From Candidatus Obscuribacterales bacterium (GTDB lineage Bacteria; Cyanobacteriota; Vampirovibrionia; Obscuribacterales; Obscuribacteraceae): a DNA stretch of 64,000 bases. Under the pieces are notes generated by a model. It ran no database searches. It saw only the letters and a program-made list of their open reading frames with translations, and had not been told where the DNA came from. Each line of letters opens with the position of its first letter. Position 1 is the stretch's first letter. Shown piece by piece: positions 36,434-47,879 of this stretch. The position numbers and the translations under genes are program-made. The stretch covers positions 372,001 to 436,000 of the forward strand of contig JAIEOQ010000004.1 of the NCBI GenBank assembly GCA_019750335.1, written 5' to 3'.

Positions 36434-38314
36434 CTATTTTCCTTTCTTTTTGCCTAAGGATTTCTGAAAGTGAGCGATACAGTCTGTTTTTGCCTTTTCA
36501 AGAACTGTGTTTTCGTCAATCGCCTGATAATCATCATTTCGTAGATCGCGACGCTTACCTGCCCTCTGTTCCGGCACGCCTACTTGCGTGGAAAATTCTT
36601 TGATTTTTTTGTTGACCCTCTGTGTTATCCACCTGTAATCGTTATACAGTGGATTAAACGTCCTGGTTTTCATCGGTTGTGTTATGCCAAGCGCGCGTGC
36701 AACGTCTATCGTGATGCTCTTTGCGCGCTCATTCAAATGAGCTCTGGATGCCTTGCGCTTAGCTGTTGGATGCGGTGCGGACTTCTGGAAGCTTCCAACG
36801 AGATCAGGATCTTGTTCAGCCAGCAAGCTGGCCAGCAACTCTTTTTCTTCTGGGGTCAGGTCCTTTATTCGTTCTAACAGCGATCCGACTTTTTCCTTGT
36901 TGACAAAATTGTGTTGCGTCTCGATTAGCTGTGAACCTACTTCAAGTAGCTTAGAATCGAGAAACTCATTACTTTCGCTTCCTCGTTCCCTAACAAACAT
37001 TTCACCGGCATTGTCCGGCTTCTCATCCGCTACAGGCTCAGAAAATAATCGCGTTTGCAGAAAGGCTTGCTCATCCTGGTCAAACAACCTAAATTCCTTG
37101 AATCGACTAACTTGGTTCAGACCGGCATGAGATACGATATATGCTCGATCCGTACCGCCATTCTTTCTAATTACACGCCCCACGAACTGAATGTATGGGT
37201 TCAAGCTCTTATACGGCCTGAAGATTGCAGCAACCCCAAGCGGTTTGTGATCAAAGCCCTCGCCGAGCATCCCGACGTTGATAATTACATCGAGCTGGTT
37301 CTTTTTAAGTTTGTCCAGGACTGCTGCGTTCTTTGGCAAGTCTTCTTTATCGGAACTCACCAAACCGACACTCAATCCCAGTTTCTCAAATGCGTTTTTC
37401 ACTTGCTCGCGCGCATGCCGAATCGTCATGGCTGATGCGATGATCTGATGATGCTCGTTCTGGAATGCTTTTCGTAATTCATCCAGCTTCTCTTTTGCCT
37501 TGACTGCAATTGAATCGCAGCAATCATCAGACATAGAAACTTTGTTTTGAAACCAAGATTCCTCTGACAACTTCAGAATCTCGCTAAGAGTGTATTGTTT
37601 CTTGTTGTCGTCTTTGAATACAAGATGCACTTCCTGTGGTGTCACATCGTGATGGCTGAAGTTTCGTATAACACTGTCAGTGATGGCTTCTTCATATGTG
37701 TATTTGTAGATTCTTTCCCCTTCAACCTTCTTACCATCGGTTCGGAACGGGGTACCCGTCAGTCCCACAATCTTCGCCTCGGGAAAGTAATCAATGACCG
37801 CCTTATATGTATCAGCGGCTTGGTGGTGCGCTTCGTCTATCACCACCATATCTACAGCATCTTTGCATTCGGCAAACCATTTATTCAGGTCAAATAGCTG
37901 CTGGAAATTGGCAACAACCACTTGGTTATCGATCACATCGCCACTATTAGCTTTGTCATCCAAAATAAGCAGAAAGAGCGAAGACTTTAAGTCGGAAATA
38001 TCAGGCTTCGAAAACAGCTCTAATTCCTCGTATTTGTTCGATGTGAGCTGCAAGTCCAAGTCGTCGCTAATTTGCTTAACCAGCTTCAAGTTTGGCGTGA
38101 CGACCAGCACTTTGCCGCTACTCAGCTCAAATGGAGCTATTGCAACCAATACCGATTTACCGGTGCCAGTGGGCAATTGAATTAGCACTCGGCGCTCTGA
38201 ATTTGCTTTTGCGTAGTGCTCACGTATTGCTGCATAAGCCTTCTGCTGGCACTTGCGAAGCTTTGCCTGTACTACAGTCTTTTTGAACGGATTGGTGCTT
38301 ACTGCTTGGATCAT
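36434..38314 (-). CDS. DEAH-box superfamily 2 helicase (type III restriction/SSL2-like)
   Basis: The protein of about 626 residues is a two-domain SF2 helicase. Motif I is LPTGTGKSVL, motif II is VIDEAHHQAAD, motif III region is LTGTPFRTDG, and motif VI is QFVGRVIRKNGG, preceded by NVGMLGEGFDH. The last 190 residues are polar and unrecognised. It resembles the ResIII helicases of restriction or repair systems, but no methylase or nuclease domain is attached. The ATG at 38314 has GAGGTGG before it. It faces away from the defence-like operon, with which it shares a 296-base control region. Confidence 0.85.
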   Translation of the reverse strand: MIQAVSTNPFKKTVVQAKLRKCQQKAYAAIREHYAKANSERRVLIQLPTGTGKSVLVAIAPFELSSGKVLVVTPNLKLVKQISDDLDLQLTSNKYEELELFSKPDISDLKSSLFLLILDDKANSGDVIDNQVVVANFQQLFDLNKWFAECKDAVDMVVIDEAHHQAADTYKAVIDYFPEAKIVGLTGTPFRTDGKKVEGERIYKYTYEEAITDSVIRNFSHHDVTPQEVHLVFKDDNKKQYTLSEILKLSEESWFQNKVSMSDDCCDSIAVKAKEKLDELRKAFQNEHHQIIASAMTIRHAREQVKNAFEKLGLSVGLVSSDKEDLPKNAAVLDKLKKNQLDVIINVGMLGEGFDHKPLGVAAIFRPYKSLNPYIQFVGRVIRKNGGTDRAYIVSHAGLNQVSRFKEFRLFDQDEQAFLQTRLFSEPVADEKPDNAGEMFVRERGSESNEFLDSKLLEVGSQLIETQHNFVNKEKVGSLLERIKDLTPEEKELLASLLAEQDPDLVGSFQKSAPHPTAKRKASRAHLNERAKSITIDVARALGITQPMKTRTFNPLYNDYRWITQRVNKKIKEFSTQVGVPEQRAGKRRDLRNDDYQAIDENTVLEKAKTDCIAHFQKSLGKKKGK

Positions 38315-38392
38315 AATGCCCACCTCGATTCTTGGACTCGAAGACACCATCCTACGCCTATTCGTGAACGTCTTCTTAGTTTTTCACATTTT

Positions 38393-38425
38393 GATCAGAT
38401 CTTGATATCTGGCGGATATCTGATC
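38393..38425. promoter_or_regulatory. inverted repeat in the divergent control region
   Basis: GATCAGAT (38393-38400) and ATCTGATC (38418-38425) form matched arms, and GATATCTG occurs twice in direct orientation between and across them. Placed between the helicase gene and the defence-like operon, this is a likely regulator site for one or both. A TTGACA at 38507-38512 may be a -35 box for the plus-strand operon, but its -10 is poor. Confidence 0.5.
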
Positions 38426-38610
38426 CGGTGCCGCATTCAGAGCACGAAAGAACAACCATCAATTAGTGCCTCATGCCATAAAACGGAACTACCAGATTAC
38501 GCCATATTGACAACGTGGTTTCAGAAGGACAAATAGAGACATACATGAGAAAATATGTGGCTCTCGTCAGAATACCTCAAGGCGAGTAATGGCCTCTCGG
38601 TTGTCAAAAA

Positions 38611-41600
38611 GTGATTAAACTAGAAGAACTCAACACCGGAATATCATTGGTTGGAATAGAGCCAACTTTAGTAGCCACTGTTGTCGCGGTGGTTCCGATT
38701 GGTGATGGTGCCGTGCAGGTAATTTACAAAACGCCGGATGGCACAATAAAAGATCGTTTGCTTGGAAGAGCAGACGAACCAAATATTAGCGTTGCTACTG
38801 CCGAGCGGCCCTGGTCATTTGATGGGGATGGCGAATCCTTTAAGCTGGCTGTTGAGGCGAAGCGCATAGATTTGGCTTTTCTATTTGATCCGATGATGGC
38901 AGTTCACACATCAAACGTAGATCCGCTACCACATCAGATTACAGCTGTCTACGAATCAATGCTCCCAAATCAGCCGCTTCGCTTCGTCTTGGCTGACGAT
39001 CCCGGTGCCGGCAAAACCATTATGGCCGGCCTCTACATTCGTGAGCTTCTGATGCGTGCTGATGCGCGACGCATCCTGATCGTTGCTCCTGGTAGCCTTG
39101 TTGAACAGTGGCGCGATGAGCTGTTTGAAAAGTTTGGTCTAGAGTTCCGTATCTTCTCTAAGGAGCTGGATGCAACATCTCCGAGTGGAAATCCATTCGA
39201 GGATCATGATCACCTTATTGTTCGCCTGGACCAGATGTCTCGAAATGAGGAGCACCAAGAGAAACTCTGCTTGGCTGGCTGGGACCTAGTAGTTTTTGAC
39301 GAAGCGCACAAACTATCAGCACATTTTTACGGCTCCAAAATAGAGCGCACGGGGCGCTTTAAGCTCGCAGAGAAGATCGGTCAGCATACACGCCACTTAT
39401 TGCTGATGACAGCAACGCCTCACAACGGCAAGGAAGAAGACTTTCAGTTGTTCTTGTCACTCCTGGACTCCGATCGCTTTTACGGTAAGTTTCGCGACGG
39501 CGTGCACAAGGTTGACTGTTCTGACCTGATGCGACGCATGGTCAAAGAGGAAATGGTGAAATTTGATGGAACGCCACTGTTTCCGGAACGCAGAGCGTAC
39601 ACAGTCAATTACGCGCTCTCAGACATTGAAGCTGCTCTGTATGAAGCTGTCACCCAATACGTGCAAACGGAAATGGGCAAGGCTGATAACCTCGACAAGA
39701 AGCGAAAAGGATCAGTCGGCTTTGCGCTAACCACACTGCAGCGCAGGCTAGCATCTAGCCCAGAAGCCATTTTTCAATCGTTGAAGCGCCGGCGTGAACG
39801 TCTTGAGCGCCGCTTGAGTGAAGATAAGCTCGGGATACGAGGACAACAATCCTATGCTGAAACGATTGTCGATATACCGGAAGATGACGATGATCTCACT
39901 GCCGAAGAACAAGAAAACCTTGAAGAAACACTGGTCGACGAGTCGACTGCTTCGCGCAGCGTTGCCGAACTCGAATTAGAAATTGAAATTCTCAAAGTAC
40001 TGGAGCAGCAGGCAAAAAATGTCGTTGTGTCAGGACAAGATCGTAAATGGGAAGAGTTGTCGAGCATACTTCAACACGCACCCGATATGCACGATGCTGC
40101 CGGCCGCCAACGAAAGCTGATTATCTTTTCTGAACATCGAGACACACTCAACTATCTCTACCAAAAGATTGCAGGTGTTCTTGGAAATCCAGATGCCATT
40201 GCCACTATTCACGGTGGCACACATCGAGATGAGCGACTAAAGATTCAGGCAATGTTTCGTTCAGATCCTGATATACGCATTCTCATTGCTACTGACGCCG
40301 CCGGCGAGGGCGTGAACCTGCAGAATGCAAACCTGATGGTCAATTACGACTTGCCTTGGAATCCAAACAGACTCGAACAACGATTCGGTCGAATCCACAG
40401 AATCAATCAAACTGAAGTTTGCCACCTATGGAATATTGTCGCCAAAGAAACTCGTGAGGGCGCCGTTTTCCACAGGCTGCTGGAAAAGCTTAGCGTCGAA
40501 AGCACTGCTCTAAAAGGGCGTGTATTCGATATCTTGGGCGAAGTATTTGAAGGAAACAGTCTCAAGGACTTGCTGGTTGAAGCCATCCGCTATGGCGACC
40601 AGCCGGAGGTCAGAGCACGCCTTGGACAGCGCGTCGAAAAAGCTTTTGATCACGACAAACTAAAAGACATTCTCAGTCGCAATGCACTCGCCCAGGAGAG
40701 CATGAATGCCGAACGTCTGTTCGCCGTGAAAGAAGAAATGGAAAAGGCCGAGGCAAGGCGTCTTCAGCCGTATTTTGTCCGTGCCTTCTTTACGAAAGCA
40801 TTCGAGAGCCTTGGTGGCTCAATGTATCCACGTGAAGCAGGACGTTACGAAATAACACACGTTCCAGCGGCGATTCGCGAGCGGGATAGACTCATTACAG
40901 GCAGAAACAGACGTGAAGCAGCTCCTGTACTCAAGCGCTATGAGCGAGTTTGCTTCACGCGGGAGGCGGTTCGTCCACTCGATAAACCCGGCTTGCCGTT
41001 TGCCCAAATGCTTCACCCAGGACACCCGCTTATGCTAACAGTAAGCGACCTACTCCTGGAACAGTACGGAAATCTCTTGCGCCAGGGCGCAATCCTTGTC
41101 GATCCAGCCGATCCTGGAGAAGAACCGCATCTTTTGTTTCTGTTAACGCACGAAGTGAAATCTGGCGATGGCCAGGTATTGTCAAAACGCCTTCAGTTCG
41201 TCCGCGTTAAGCCGGATGGATCTGCAACCTTTGCAGGTTGGGCGCCGCACCTTGATTTGGAACCGCTTCCGACAGAGACAAGAACCCTGTTGACCGATAC
41301 ACTGTCGGCGTCCTGGATTCGTGCCGACCAAGAACAACGAGCTCTTGCTCTTGCTGCTACGGTACTTGTTCCTGAACACTTCAAAGAGATTTCAGAACGC
41401 CGTATCACTCACGTTGATAAGACACTGGCTGCTGTACATGAGCGCCTCACCAAAGAAATCGATTTTTGGTCTGACCGTTGGATAAAACTGAAAGAAGACA
41501 AAGAAGCTGGCAAAGACGTTAGGCTGAATGTCGAAAATGCCAGGCGCATTGTGGGCGATCTCGAAGGTCGCCTAGAGAGCCGGAGAAAGGAGTTGTTGTC

Positions 41601-42123
41601 GATGAGGCATGTGACGTCAGCGACGCCTGTGGCCTTAGGCGGTGCACTGGTGATTCCTGCTGGGCTTCTCGCTAAATTGCGCGGAGAGCCAATGGATGAT
41701 CAATCAGCATTCAGCTCAGACCCGGCAGCTAGAAGCCGAATCGAATTGCTTGCGATGAATGCAGTTCGCGCCGTTGAGGAGTCTAAAGGGTGTTATGTCC
41801 AAGATGTCTCTGCGCAAAAATGCGGATGGGATCTGACTTCTTATCCACCGGCCAACAATGGAAAGCAACAAGATGCACGACATATTGAGGTCAAGGGACG
41901 AATTAAGGGCGCTGCGACAATAACAATTACTCGCAATGAGATGCTTTATGGACTCAATCAGTCGGACAAGTTCATTCTAGCCTTGGTGCTCGTGGGTGAG
42001 GATGATTCGATAGACGGACCCTACTATCTGACCAATCCCTTCGAAACAGAACCTGGGTGGGGTGTTTCATCAATCAACTATGATCTCAAATCTCTTATCC
42101 AGAAGGCCAAACTTGTAAAATGA
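38611..42123 (+). CDS. SNF2-family helicase with C-terminal DUF3883 (DrmD-like)
   Basis: The 1170-residue protein is a SWI2/SNF2-type ATPase. [12 protein letters not shown] leads to Walker [11 protein letters not shown] (about 127-136), DEAH (230-233), [27 protein letters not shown], and motif [14 protein letters not shown]. The last 130 residues ([33 protein letters not shown]) fit DUF3883, a domain with a nuclease-like core. Size and layout match DrmD of class I DISARM. GTG is the start. Its stop overlaps the ATG of the methylase gene, which shows operon structure. It likely moves along or remodels DNA in a methylation-linked antiviral system. Confidence 0.88.
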   Translation: MIKLEELNTGISLVGIEPTLVATVVAVVPIGDGAVQVIYKTPDGTIKDRLLGRADEPNISVATAERPWSFDGDGESFKLAVEAKRIDLAFLFDPMMAVHTSNVDPLPHQITAVYESMLPNQPLRFVLADDPGAGKTIMAGLYIRELLMRADARRILIVAPGSLVEQWRDELFEKFGLEFRIFSKELDATSPSGNPFEDHDHLIVRLDQMSRNEEHQEKLCLAGWDLVVFDEAHKLSAHFYGSKIERTGRFKLAEKIGQHTRHLLLMTATPHNGKEEDFQLFLSLLDSDRFYGKFRDGVHKVDCSDLMRRMVKEEMVKFDGTPLFPERRAYTVNYALSDIEAALYEAVTQYVQTEMGKADNLDKKRKGSVGFALTTLQRRLASSPEAIFQSLKRRRERLERRLSEDKLGIRGQQSYAETIVDIPEDDDDLTAEEQENLEETLVDESTASRSVAELELEIEILKVLEQQAKNVVVSGQDRKWEELSSILQHAPDMHDAAGRQRKLIIFSEHRDTLNYLYQKIAGVLGNPDAIATIHGGTHRDERLKIQAMFRSDPDIRILIATDAAGEGVNLQNANLMVNYDLPWNPNRLEQRFGRIHRINQTEVCHLWNIVAKETREGAVFHRLLEKLSVESTALKGRVFDILGEVFEGNSLKDLLVEAIRYGDQPEVRARLGQRVEKAFDHDKLKDILSRNALAQESMNAERLFAVKEEMEKAEARRLQPYFVRAFFTKAFESLGGSMYPREAGRYEITHVPAAIRERDRLITGRNRREAAPVLKRYERVCFTREAVRPLDKPGLPFAQMLHPGHPLMLTVSDLLLEQYGNLLRQGAILVDPADPGEEPHLLFLLTHEVKSGDGQVLSKRLQFVRVKPDGSATFAGWAPHLDLEPLPTETRTLLTDTLSASWIRADQEQRALALAATVLVPEHFKEISERRITHVDKTLAAVHERLTKEIDFWSDRWIKLKEDKEAGKDVRLNVENARRIVGDLEGRLESRRKELLSMRHVTSATPVALGGALVIPAGLLAKLRGEPMDDQSAFSSDPAARSRIELLAMNAVRAVEESKGCYVQDVSAQKCGWDLTSYPPANNGKQQDARHIEVKGRIKGAATITITRNEMLYGLNQSDKFILALVLVGEDDSIDGPYYLTNPFETEPGWGVSSINYDLKSLIQKAKLVK

Positions 42124-45029
42124 CATATCAAATTAAATCACCCCGAAAGCTGATTGAAGTTGCACTTCCCCTAGATGCCATCAATGCTGCTTGTTCCCGA
42201 GAAAAATCAATTCGTCACGGACACCCGAATACTCTTCACATTTGGTGGGCAAGACGCCCACTGGCTGCTGCCAGGGCGGTCATTTTTGCCCAACTAGTGA
42301 ATGATCCTGGCTATCAGCAAGGTGGCGGATTTAAGTACGGAAAGAATAAGAAGGACGCAGCTATTGAGCGGAAACGATTATTCAAAATAATTGAGGATCT
42401 CGTTCTTTGGGAAAACACCAATAACGAAAAAGTTTTTGAAGAAGCCCGAGCTGAAATTCGCCGGTCTTGGAGAGAAGTTTGCGAGCTCAACCGAGATCAT
42501 CCGGACGCGGCCAATCTTTTCAATCCAGATAATTTGCCTGGCTTGCACGATCCATTTGCTGGTGGTGGCTCGATTCCACTAGAAGCCCAGCGCCTTGGAC
42601 TAGAAGCATTTGCGTCTGATCTGAATCCAGTCGCGGTCCTCATTAACATGGCTATGATAGAGTTTCCACCTAAGTTTGCGGGCTGCGTGCCAGTTGGTCC
42701 CGAAACAGAATTGCAAAAAAGAACCAAGCAGCTCAAAACAACGGAGGAGTCCTGGCCAAGCGCAACTGGACTTGCTGAAGATGTCAGACGTTATGGTGCG
42801 TGGATAAGATCCGAGGCAGAAAAGCTAATCGGGGATTTCTATCCGAAAATCGAGATAACAGCCAGCATGGCTGATCAGCGAGAGGATCTTAAGCCACTTG
42901 TAGGACGCAAACTTACTGTTATTGCATATCTTTGGGCTCGCACGGTCAAAAGTCCCAATCCAGCATTTTCGCATGTTGCCGTTCCGCTCGCATCCAGTTT
43001 TATCTTGTCTAGCAAAGAGGCTAAGCAAGTTTATATTCTGCCGGTTGTTACTGGCGACACTTATCAATTTACCGTCCAAACGGGTACACCACCCGAAGCT
43101 GCCAAGACAGGGACAGCGGCTGGCAAACGTGCCGCTTTTATTTGCGTTGTGTCGGGTGTGCCTATCGATTACAACTACATTCGTGCCGAAGGTAAGGCCG
43201 GACGAATGGGACAAAAGCTCATGGCTCTCGTCGTGGAAGGACCACGCGGCAGAATCTATCTGCCACCTACCCAAGAAGCGGAGGAGATCGCTCTTCAAGC
43301 AAAAGCCAGTTGGAGACCCAATTGCGAAATGCCGAAGAAACACCGCAATTTCCAACCACCAGGCTATGGCATGGAAAATCTTGGAGACTTGTTCACAGAG
43401 CGTCAATTAACAACATTGAACACTCTTAGCGATTTGGTTATACAACTAAAGGATAAGATAAGGCAAGATGCAATTGTTGCTGGGAGACATGATGATGGAA
43501 AGGGATTAGCGGAAGGTGGCACTGCTGCCACTGCCTATGCCGAAGCAATCTCCGTTTATTTGACTTTTGCGATTTCCCGTTCTGCAGATCGAGGATCATC
43601 AATCTGTTCCTGGGATAGCAGTCCAAAAATGGAAGCTCTGAGAAATACATTTGGACGCCAGGCAATTCCAATGGTCTGGGATTTCGCAGAGGGTAATCCC
43701 TTTTCGGACTCCAGCGGTAACTGGCTCAATAATGTTGAATGGTGCGCTAAAGTGGTTGACAAACTGCCGGCAATTGTAGGCGGAACAGTTATCCAAGCAG
43801 ACGCACAGAGCCAAACAATTTCCAAACTAAAGTCAATATCAACTGATCCACCCTACTACGACAACATCAACTATGCGGACCTATCCGACTTTTTCTATGT
43901 CTGGATTCGCAAAACCCTGCGCCCTCTTTTTCCAGCCCTCCTCGCCACTATTGAAGTTCCTAAAACAGAAGAACTCGTTGCATCATTGCATCGTCATGGA
44001 ACCAGAGACGCAGCCGAGGCATTTTTCCTGAATGGCATGACTGACGCAATGCACAGCCTTGCTGAACAAGCAAACAGAGAAGGACCAATTACTATTTACT
44101 ATGCGTTTAAGCAATCGGAAACAGAAGCAAACTCTGAAACGTCATCCACTGGTTGGGAAACTTTTCTCGAAGCAGTTCATCGGTCTGGATTGCAACTATC
44201 TGGCACCTGGCCGATGCGAACCGAAATGAGCAATCGCATGGTTGGTGCTCGTGCCAATGCGCTTGCCTCAAGCATTGTTCTAGTATGTCGAAAGCGGCCG
44301 GTGGATGCACCCACCATCTCGCGCCGAGAATTTTTGCGGGAGCTAAATTCTCAGCTACCTGAAGCGCTGGACGAAATGACAAAGGGTTCCGGAGAGGACC
44401 GTTCGCCGGTCGCACCCGTTGATTTGTCACAAGCGATTATTGGTCCCGGCATGGCAGTCTTCTCGAAATACGCAGCAGTCCTGGAGGCAGATGGCGAGGC
44501 AATGACCGTTAGAACTGCACTTCAGCTCATTAATAGATTTCTGGCGGAAGATGACTTTGATAGAGATACTCAATTCTGCCTCCATTGGTTTGATCAGCAT
44601 GGATGGGATGAGGGACTTTTTGGTACAGCTGACACGCTTGCTAGGGCAAAAGGCACCAGTGTTGACGGTGTACATAGCGCCGGTGTGATTGAGGCTCGCG
44701 CCGGAAAAGTTCGTCTGATGAAATGGCCAGATTATCCAGATGATTGGAATCCTGAGACGGATACAAGAAATCCGGTGTGGGAAACCCTGCACCAACTGAT
44801 TAAAGCTCTGAGACAGAAAGGCGAGACTTTTGCTGGAAGTCTTTTAGCAGCAGTAAGGGATCAGTCTGAGTCTGTTCGTCAGTTAGCTTACCGTCTCTAT
44901 ACACTTTGTGAACGAAAGGGCTGGTCAGAAGACGCGCGAGCCTATAACGAGCTGATCACAGGCTGGAGTGCAATCGAGGCTGCAGCTAATACAAGGCCTC
45001 GCGACAAACAGCTTAGTGTTTTTGAATAA
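42120..45029 (+). CDS. DUF1156 DNA methyltransferase (amino-methylase type)
   Basis: The 969-residue protein opens with a DUF1156 domain ([42 protein letters not shown]). Methylase motif I (SAM binding) is [14 protein letters not shown] at about 143-156, and motif IV is [14 protein letters not shown] at about 575-588. DPPY marks N6-adenine or N4-cytosine transfer. The motif order I then IV with a long insert is usual for DUF1156 enzymes. It resembles DrmMI of class I DISARM. It overlaps the helicase gene before it and ends two bases before the ATPase gene. It should mark self DNA at an unknown site. Confidence 0.9.
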   Translation: MTYQIKSPRKLIEVALPLDAINAACSREKSIRHGHPNTLHIWWARRPLAAARAVIFAQLVNDPGYQQGGGFKYGKNKKDAAIERKRLFKIIEDLVLWENTNNEKVFEEARAEIRRSWREVCELNRDHPDAANLFNPDNLPGLHDPFAGGGSIPLEAQRLGLEAFASDLNPVAVLINMAMIEFPPKFAGCVPVGPETELQKRTKQLKTTEESWPSATGLAEDVRRYGAWIRSEAEKLIGDFYPKIEITASMADQREDLKPLVGRKLTVIAYLWARTVKSPNPAFSHVAVPLASSFILSSKEAKQVYILPVVTGDTYQFTVQTGTPPEAAKTGTAAGKRAAFICVVSGVPIDYNYIRAEGKAGRMGQKLMALVVEGPRGRIYLPPTQEAEEIALQAKASWRPNCEMPKKHRNFQPPGYGMENLGDLFTERQLTTLNTLSDLVIQLKDKIRQDAIVAGRHDDGKGLAEGGTAATAYAEAISVYLTFAISRSADRGSSICSWDSSPKMEALRNTFGRQAIPMVWDFAEGNPFSDSSGNWLNNVEWCAKVVDKLPAIVGGTVIQADAQSQTISKLKSISTDPPYYDNINYADLSDFFYVWIRKTLRPLFPALLATIEVPKTEELVASLHRHGTRDAAEAFFLNGMTDAMHSLAEQANREGPITIYYAFKQSETEANSETSSTGWETFLEAVHRSGLQLSGTWPMRTEMSNRMVGARANALASSIVLVCRKRPVDAPTISRREFLRELNSQLPEALDEMTKGSGEDRSPVAPVDLSQAIIGPGMAVFSKYAAVLEADGEAMTVRTALQLINRFLAEDDFDRDTQFCLHWFDQHGWDEGLFGTADTLARAKGTSVDGVHSAGVIEARAGKVRLMKWPDYPDDWNPETDTRNPVWETLHQLIKALRQKGETFAGSLLAAVRDQSESVRQLAYRLYTLCERKGWSEDARAYNELITGWSAIEAAANTRPRDKQLSVFE

Positions 45030-45031
45030 TC

Positions 45032-47875
45032 ATGTTGTCTACGGAGTTGTCCGCAATGAAACCTTGGCGAGAAATTGTAATACCACATCCTGATGTACTT
45101 GAAGGGACTTTCCTTCAGTCAGAGTTTGCTGCGGACATTACAGCAGTTCGATCCGGCAAGGCAAGTAAGGAGTATCAAGACCCGGCTGCATTCTTCCAGC
45201 GGACTTATATTACGGAAGGAATGCGACTGCTTCTAATCCAAGTTGCACAGCGCCTCAATGGAAAAGGCGGAGAACCTGTTATCCAGCTACAAACTGCATT
45301 TGGCGGTGGCAAGACGCATACTATGCTTGCCGTTTATCATTTAGCAACTAGAAAGTGCCCTCTGGGAGACCTTGCTGGCATTCCAGCCCTTATCGACCAA
45401 GCTGGTTTGATGAATGTCCCTGAGGCGCGCGTTGCCGTTCTTGATGGAACCGCGCACAGTCCTGGGCAATCGTGGAAACATGGAAATCAGATCGTTAATA
45501 CTCTGTGGGGCGAGCTAGCATGGCAGCTAGGCGGTGAAGAAGCATTTGCCTTGGTCAAACAATCCGACCAAAACGGAACATCACCAGGCAAGAATGTATT
45601 AAAAGACTTACTCGATAAGTATGCACCGTGCGTGGTGCTCATTGACGAGCTGGTTGCATATATGCGCCAATTCACAGATGCACAATCACTTTCTGGCGGG
45701 ACTTTCGATAGCAATCAATCGTTTGTCCAATCGCTCACTGAAGCCTGCAAGCTGGTGCCAAATGCCATTCTGTTAGGTTCACTGCCGGAGTCAGAACTGG
45801 AAGCTGGAACCCAGCGCGGTGTGTCGGCTTTGCGCGCACTCGAAAAAACCTTTGGACGCATTCAAGCCCTATGGAAACCAGTTGCAACCGAAGAGGCCTT
45901 TGAGATTGTACGAAGGCGGCTGTTTGAACCTATTCGTGAAGAAAAAAATCGCGATCTGGTTTGTCGTGCCCTCGCTGATCTTTATATTGCAGAAGGAGCA
46001 AAGCTGCCTGCTGAGACTCAAGAAGCAAAATATTTTGACAGACTCGTTCAGGCGTATCCCATACACCCAGAAGTATTCGATCGCTTGTATGAAGATTGGA
46101 CCACCATTGACGGATTTCAAAGAACGCGTGGCGTCTTGAAACTCATGGCGAAAGTAATCTATCGTCTATGGAAGGACAACAATAAAGACTTACTGATACT
46201 CCCCGCAAGTTTGCCGCTCTACGACGGAAGTTCACGAAACGAGCTTACATACTATCTTCCTGCCGGATGGGACGCCGTATTAGACAAAGACGTCGATGGT
46301 GATCGTGCCGAGACAACGGAACTTGAAAATAAAGAGCCTCGATTTGGCAGTGTCAATGCTGCCCGGCGCGTGGCACGAACTATTTTCTTGGGTACTGCAC
46401 CTTCTTCCGTCGTTACCAAAGCTGGCAATCGTGGACTCGACCGTGCCCACATACTACTCGGTTGTGTTCAGCCCGGACAGACGCTTTCTACCTTTTCTGA
46501 CGCATTGAACCGTTTGTCGGATTTGTTGCATTATCTGAATTCATCTGGTGATAAGGCTGAAGACACGACACGCTTTTGGCTTGATACTAGAGCCAATCTT
46601 CGTAGGGAAATGGAGCAAAGGAAGCAACGTTTTGATCCAAAAACAGACGTTCCAAAAAGAATGGCTGATGTACTCAAAAAACTCTGTGCAGGAGTGACTT
46701 TCTTTGATGGTGTTCATATCTTCACGCCACACGCAGATGTCCCTGACGACAGCGCTCTACGACTTGTATTACTGTCCCCGGAACACTGGTATTCGAAAGA
46801 CGAAACTCGTTTAGCTTTTGAACCCATTGCTACCTACCTCCGTAACAATGGTGCAAAGCCGCGCCATCGAGCAAATCGACTTATCTTCCTGGCGCCAGAC
46901 TATGGTGCTTTAAGTCGTTTTCGTGACTGTGTGCTCGTTGCTCTTGCTTGGAACTCTATAGTCGAAGATGTCTCTAACATGCGTTTGGTCCTCGACAATC
47001 TCCAGATTCAGCAGGCAAAGCGCGAACTTCAGACAGCAGAAGAAGTCCTTCCCAGGGCAGCACGCGAATGTTACAAATGGCTGCTTTGTCCTACGCAGGA
47101 TTCTCCGACAGATACTAAATCAACTGTTGAACCGTTTCCACTAAATACCAGTGGTTCGACACTACCGAATGAACTCGAACGCGTTTGCACGGATAATGAG
47201 CTGGTCATAAGTAAGTGGTCGCCGGTACATCTTCGGAGTAAATTGTCAGAACTCTATTGGAAGCCCGAGAAAACGGCTATCGAGGCAATGGCATTTTGGG
47301 AAGATTGTCTTCGTTACCTTTACTTGCCACGCCTAAAGAACCGCGATGTTCTTGCGTTTGCAGTAACCAAGGGAGCTGCCAGCAATGATTTTTTCGGCAC
47401 CGCTTATGGTGAACATGATGGCAAATTCGATGGATTCAAGCTCGGCGATCCGAATGTTCAGGTTGACGATACGCTTCTATTGATTGAACCAACAGCGGCA
47501 GCCCTTTATCAAAAGAGTCAAGTTGAGACACAAGAACAAACGGCCGTGCCGAGCCACTCCTCAACAATGCCAAACAAATCAAAAACTGGAATGGTATCGG
47601 AGCCCGTCGCTGAGCCAATTCTTGCCTCATCACAAACAGCGACAAAACGGCTAAAATCATTCCACAGCTCTGTAGAAGTAAACCCTTCGACCGCTAAAGT
47701 TCGCATGGTAAATCTTGCCGATGAGGTTATATCTGTTCTTGCGTCCGATCCTCAGGCTACACTCCGAATAACTGTTGAACTTAGCGCTGAATTTCCTTCA
47801 GGGGTTTCTGATCAGATCAAGCGAGCGGTTTCGGAAAATGCCAATAGTCTTGGTATCACTGTGAACTGGGAGTAG
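45032..47875 (+). CDS. DUF499-type P-loop ATPase
   Basis: The 947-residue protein has Walker [15 protein letters not shown] (about 87-100) and Walker [17 protein letters not shown] (about 199-214), with [14 protein letters not shown] further on. This pattern fits the DUF499 family of large AAA-type ATPases found beside DUF1156 methylases and helicases in predicted defence loci. A polar Gln/Thr/Ser-rich linker at about 830-870 leads to a small C-terminal domain ([16 protein letters not shown]). The ATG at 45032 is coupled to the preceding stop; an ATG at 45056 has a better ribosome site. It probably powers recognition or assembly of the system. Confidence 0.8.
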   Translation: MLSTELSAMKPWREIVIPHPDVLEGTFLQSEFAADITAVRSGKASKEYQDPAAFFQRTYITEGMRLLLIQVAQRLNGKGGEPVIQLQTAFGGGKTHTMLAVYHLATRKCPLGDLAGIPALIDQAGLMNVPEARVAVLDGTAHSPGQSWKHGNQIVNTLWGELAWQLGGEEAFALVKQSDQNGTSPGKNVLKDLLDKYAPCVVLIDELVAYMRQFTDAQSLSGGTFDSNQSFVQSLTEACKLVPNAILLGSLPESELEAGTQRGVSALRALEKTFGRIQALWKPVATEEAFEIVRRRLFEPIREEKNRDLVCRALADLYIAEGAKLPAETQEAKYFDRLVQAYPIHPEVFDRLYEDWTTIDGFQRTRGVLKLMAKVIYRLWKDNNKDLLILPASLPLYDGSSRNELTYYLPAGWDAVLDKDVDGDRAETTELENKEPRFGSVNAARRVARTIFLGTAPSSVVTKAGNRGLDRAHILLGCVQPGQTLSTFSDALNRLSDLLHYLNSSGDKAEDTTRFWLDTRANLRREMEQRKQRFDPKTDVPKRMADVLKKLCAGVTFFDGVHIFTPHADVPDDSALRLVLLSPEHWYSKDETRLAFEPIATYLRNNGAKPRHRANRLIFLAPDYGALSRFRDCVLVALAWNSIVEDVSNMRLVLDNLQIQQAKRELQTAEEVLPRAARECYKWLLCPTQDSPTDTKSTVEPFPLNTSGSTLPNELERVCTDNELVISKWSPVHLRSKLSELYWKPEKTAIEAMAFWEDCLRYLYLPRLKNRDVLAFAVTKGAASNDFFGTAYGEHDGKFDGFKLGDPNVQVDDTLLLIEPTAAALYQKSQVETQEQTAVPSHSSTMPNKSKTGMVSEPVAEPILASSQTATKRLKSFHSSVEVNPSTAKVRMVNLADEVISVLASDPQATLRITVELSAEFPSGVSDQIKRAVSENANSLGITVNWE

Positions 47876-47879
47876 CCGT

